NCBI GenBank assembly: GCA_031264075.1
Contig: JAISEO010000102.1
Span: forward strand, 1-42,772
Length of the DNA: 42,772 nt
From: Coriobacteriales bacterium
GTDB taxonomy: Bacteria > Actinomycetota > Coriobacteriia > Coriobacteriales > UBA8131
Direction of reading: 5' to 3'
Shown here: positions 42,606 through 42,772 of the stretch, piece after piece
Numbering within the stretch: position 1 is the first letter of the stretch
How the letters are laid out: each line of letters opens with the position of its first letter
Translations under genes and position numbers: made by a program
Notes under the pieces: generated by a model
The model's database searches: none
The model's input: only the letters and a program-made list of their open reading frames with translations
What the model was told of the DNA's origin: nothing

Positions 42606-42654
42606 TACATTTCCGCAGGTCAAGTGCGGTATGGACAACAGAAGGGAAGGACCG

Positions 42655-42772
42655 ATGAGAACAAAGCACATGGGTAGAACAGGAAGGCTGCTCTCCGTAC
42701 TGCTGGCACTGGCACTAATGGGTATGGTGCCTGCAACACCGGCGTTTGCCGATGTGGCAGTACCGGGGGATG
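42655..42772 (+). CDS. Secreted/surface protein, 5' end only
   Basis: The ATG at 42655 is preceded by GGAAGGA. The 39 visible codons form a signal peptide: a basic start (MRTKHMGRTGR), a hydrophobic core (LLSVLLALALMGMVPA), and a cleavage site after PAFA, then DVAVPGD. The gene runs off the window, so its function cannot be read. Its setting, after long non-coding DNA with palindromes, and the surface-protein genes at the other end of the window suggest another exported surface protein. Confidence 0.8.
   Translation, partial: MRTKHMGRTGRLLSVLLALALMGMVPATPAFADVAVPGD

Larger units (their letters stand above)
42112..42654. promoter_or_regulatory. 543-base AT-richer intergenic region before a secreted-protein gene
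   Basis: No convincing gene is present; open frames on both strands lack ribosome binding sites and family features. The region is clearly richer in A and T than its surroundings. It holds two large perfect palindromes (42406-42435 and 42578-42605), an extended -10 promoter between them, and a TTGACT at 42573-42578 abutting the second palindrome. Confidence 0.6.

Overview
The window looks like a chromosomal segment of a high-GC, anaerobic actinobacterium of the Coriobacteriia, most likely Eggerthellaceae or a close relative. This is inference, not an identification. It rests on the GC-rich coding style, a LuxR regulator with about twelve membrane spans divergent from a Tat-exported fumarate-reductase-like flavoprotein, an actinobacterial-type ftsZ-sepF-yggT-divIVA cluster, and large repeat-built surface proteins. 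No rRNA, tRNA, CRISPR array or intact insertion sequence was recognised.

Layout. 1-7.8 kb: a surface-protein island. It holds the 3' end of a beta-helix/Ig-like protein with an LPPTA-type sorting signal, a small ORF, an unknown 220-residue protein, and a 1437-residue YDG-repeat protein whose N-terminus looks like a remnant of another surface protein fused to it. 8-16.4 kb (minus strand): a compact run of two-component system (OmpR regulator, histidine kinase), purC, a coiled-coil membrane protein, purS, purQ, purL and a CD225-like membrane protein, with a good sigma-70-type promoter at its head. 16.5-17.3 kb: a Phd/YefM-VapC toxin-antitoxin pair with a perfect operator palindrome over the promoter. 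17.3-22.3 kb: membrane LuxR regulator, divergent Tat flavoprotein, and a HemW-like protein whose radical-SAM cysteine motif is changed. 22.3-28 kb (minus): Tat lipoprotein, a diverged amidohydrolase, O-acetylhomoserine sulfhydrylase and a MalY/PatB beta-C-S lyase. 28-31.5 kb (minus): VTC domain, DUF4956 and carbohydrate-binding-domain lipoprotein, a set thought to act at the envelope. 31.6-41.7 kb (minus): mfd, then ftsZ-yggS-sepF-proC-yggT-divIVA-yggU-degV. 41.8-42.8 kb: a small membrane protein, then a 543-base spacer with two near-identical perfect palindromes, then the start of another secreted protein.

Most notable points: (1) two perfect palindromes sharing the core CCAAAACCTATAGGTTTTGG and differing by a compensatory base pair, upstream of a secreted-protein gene; (2) a HemW homologue with CX3CX5C instead of CX3CX2C, immediately downstream of the flavoprotein gene; (3) yggS, whose conserved N-terminus has no ATG/GTG/TTG and probably starts at AUC behind a good ribosome binding site; (4) a 67-residue Ser/Asp/Pro tail on an OmpR-type regulator; (5) mfd, whose -10 box sits exactly where a leaderless mRNA would start.

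Starts were chosen by ribosome binding site and family alignment from memory. No database search was possible.
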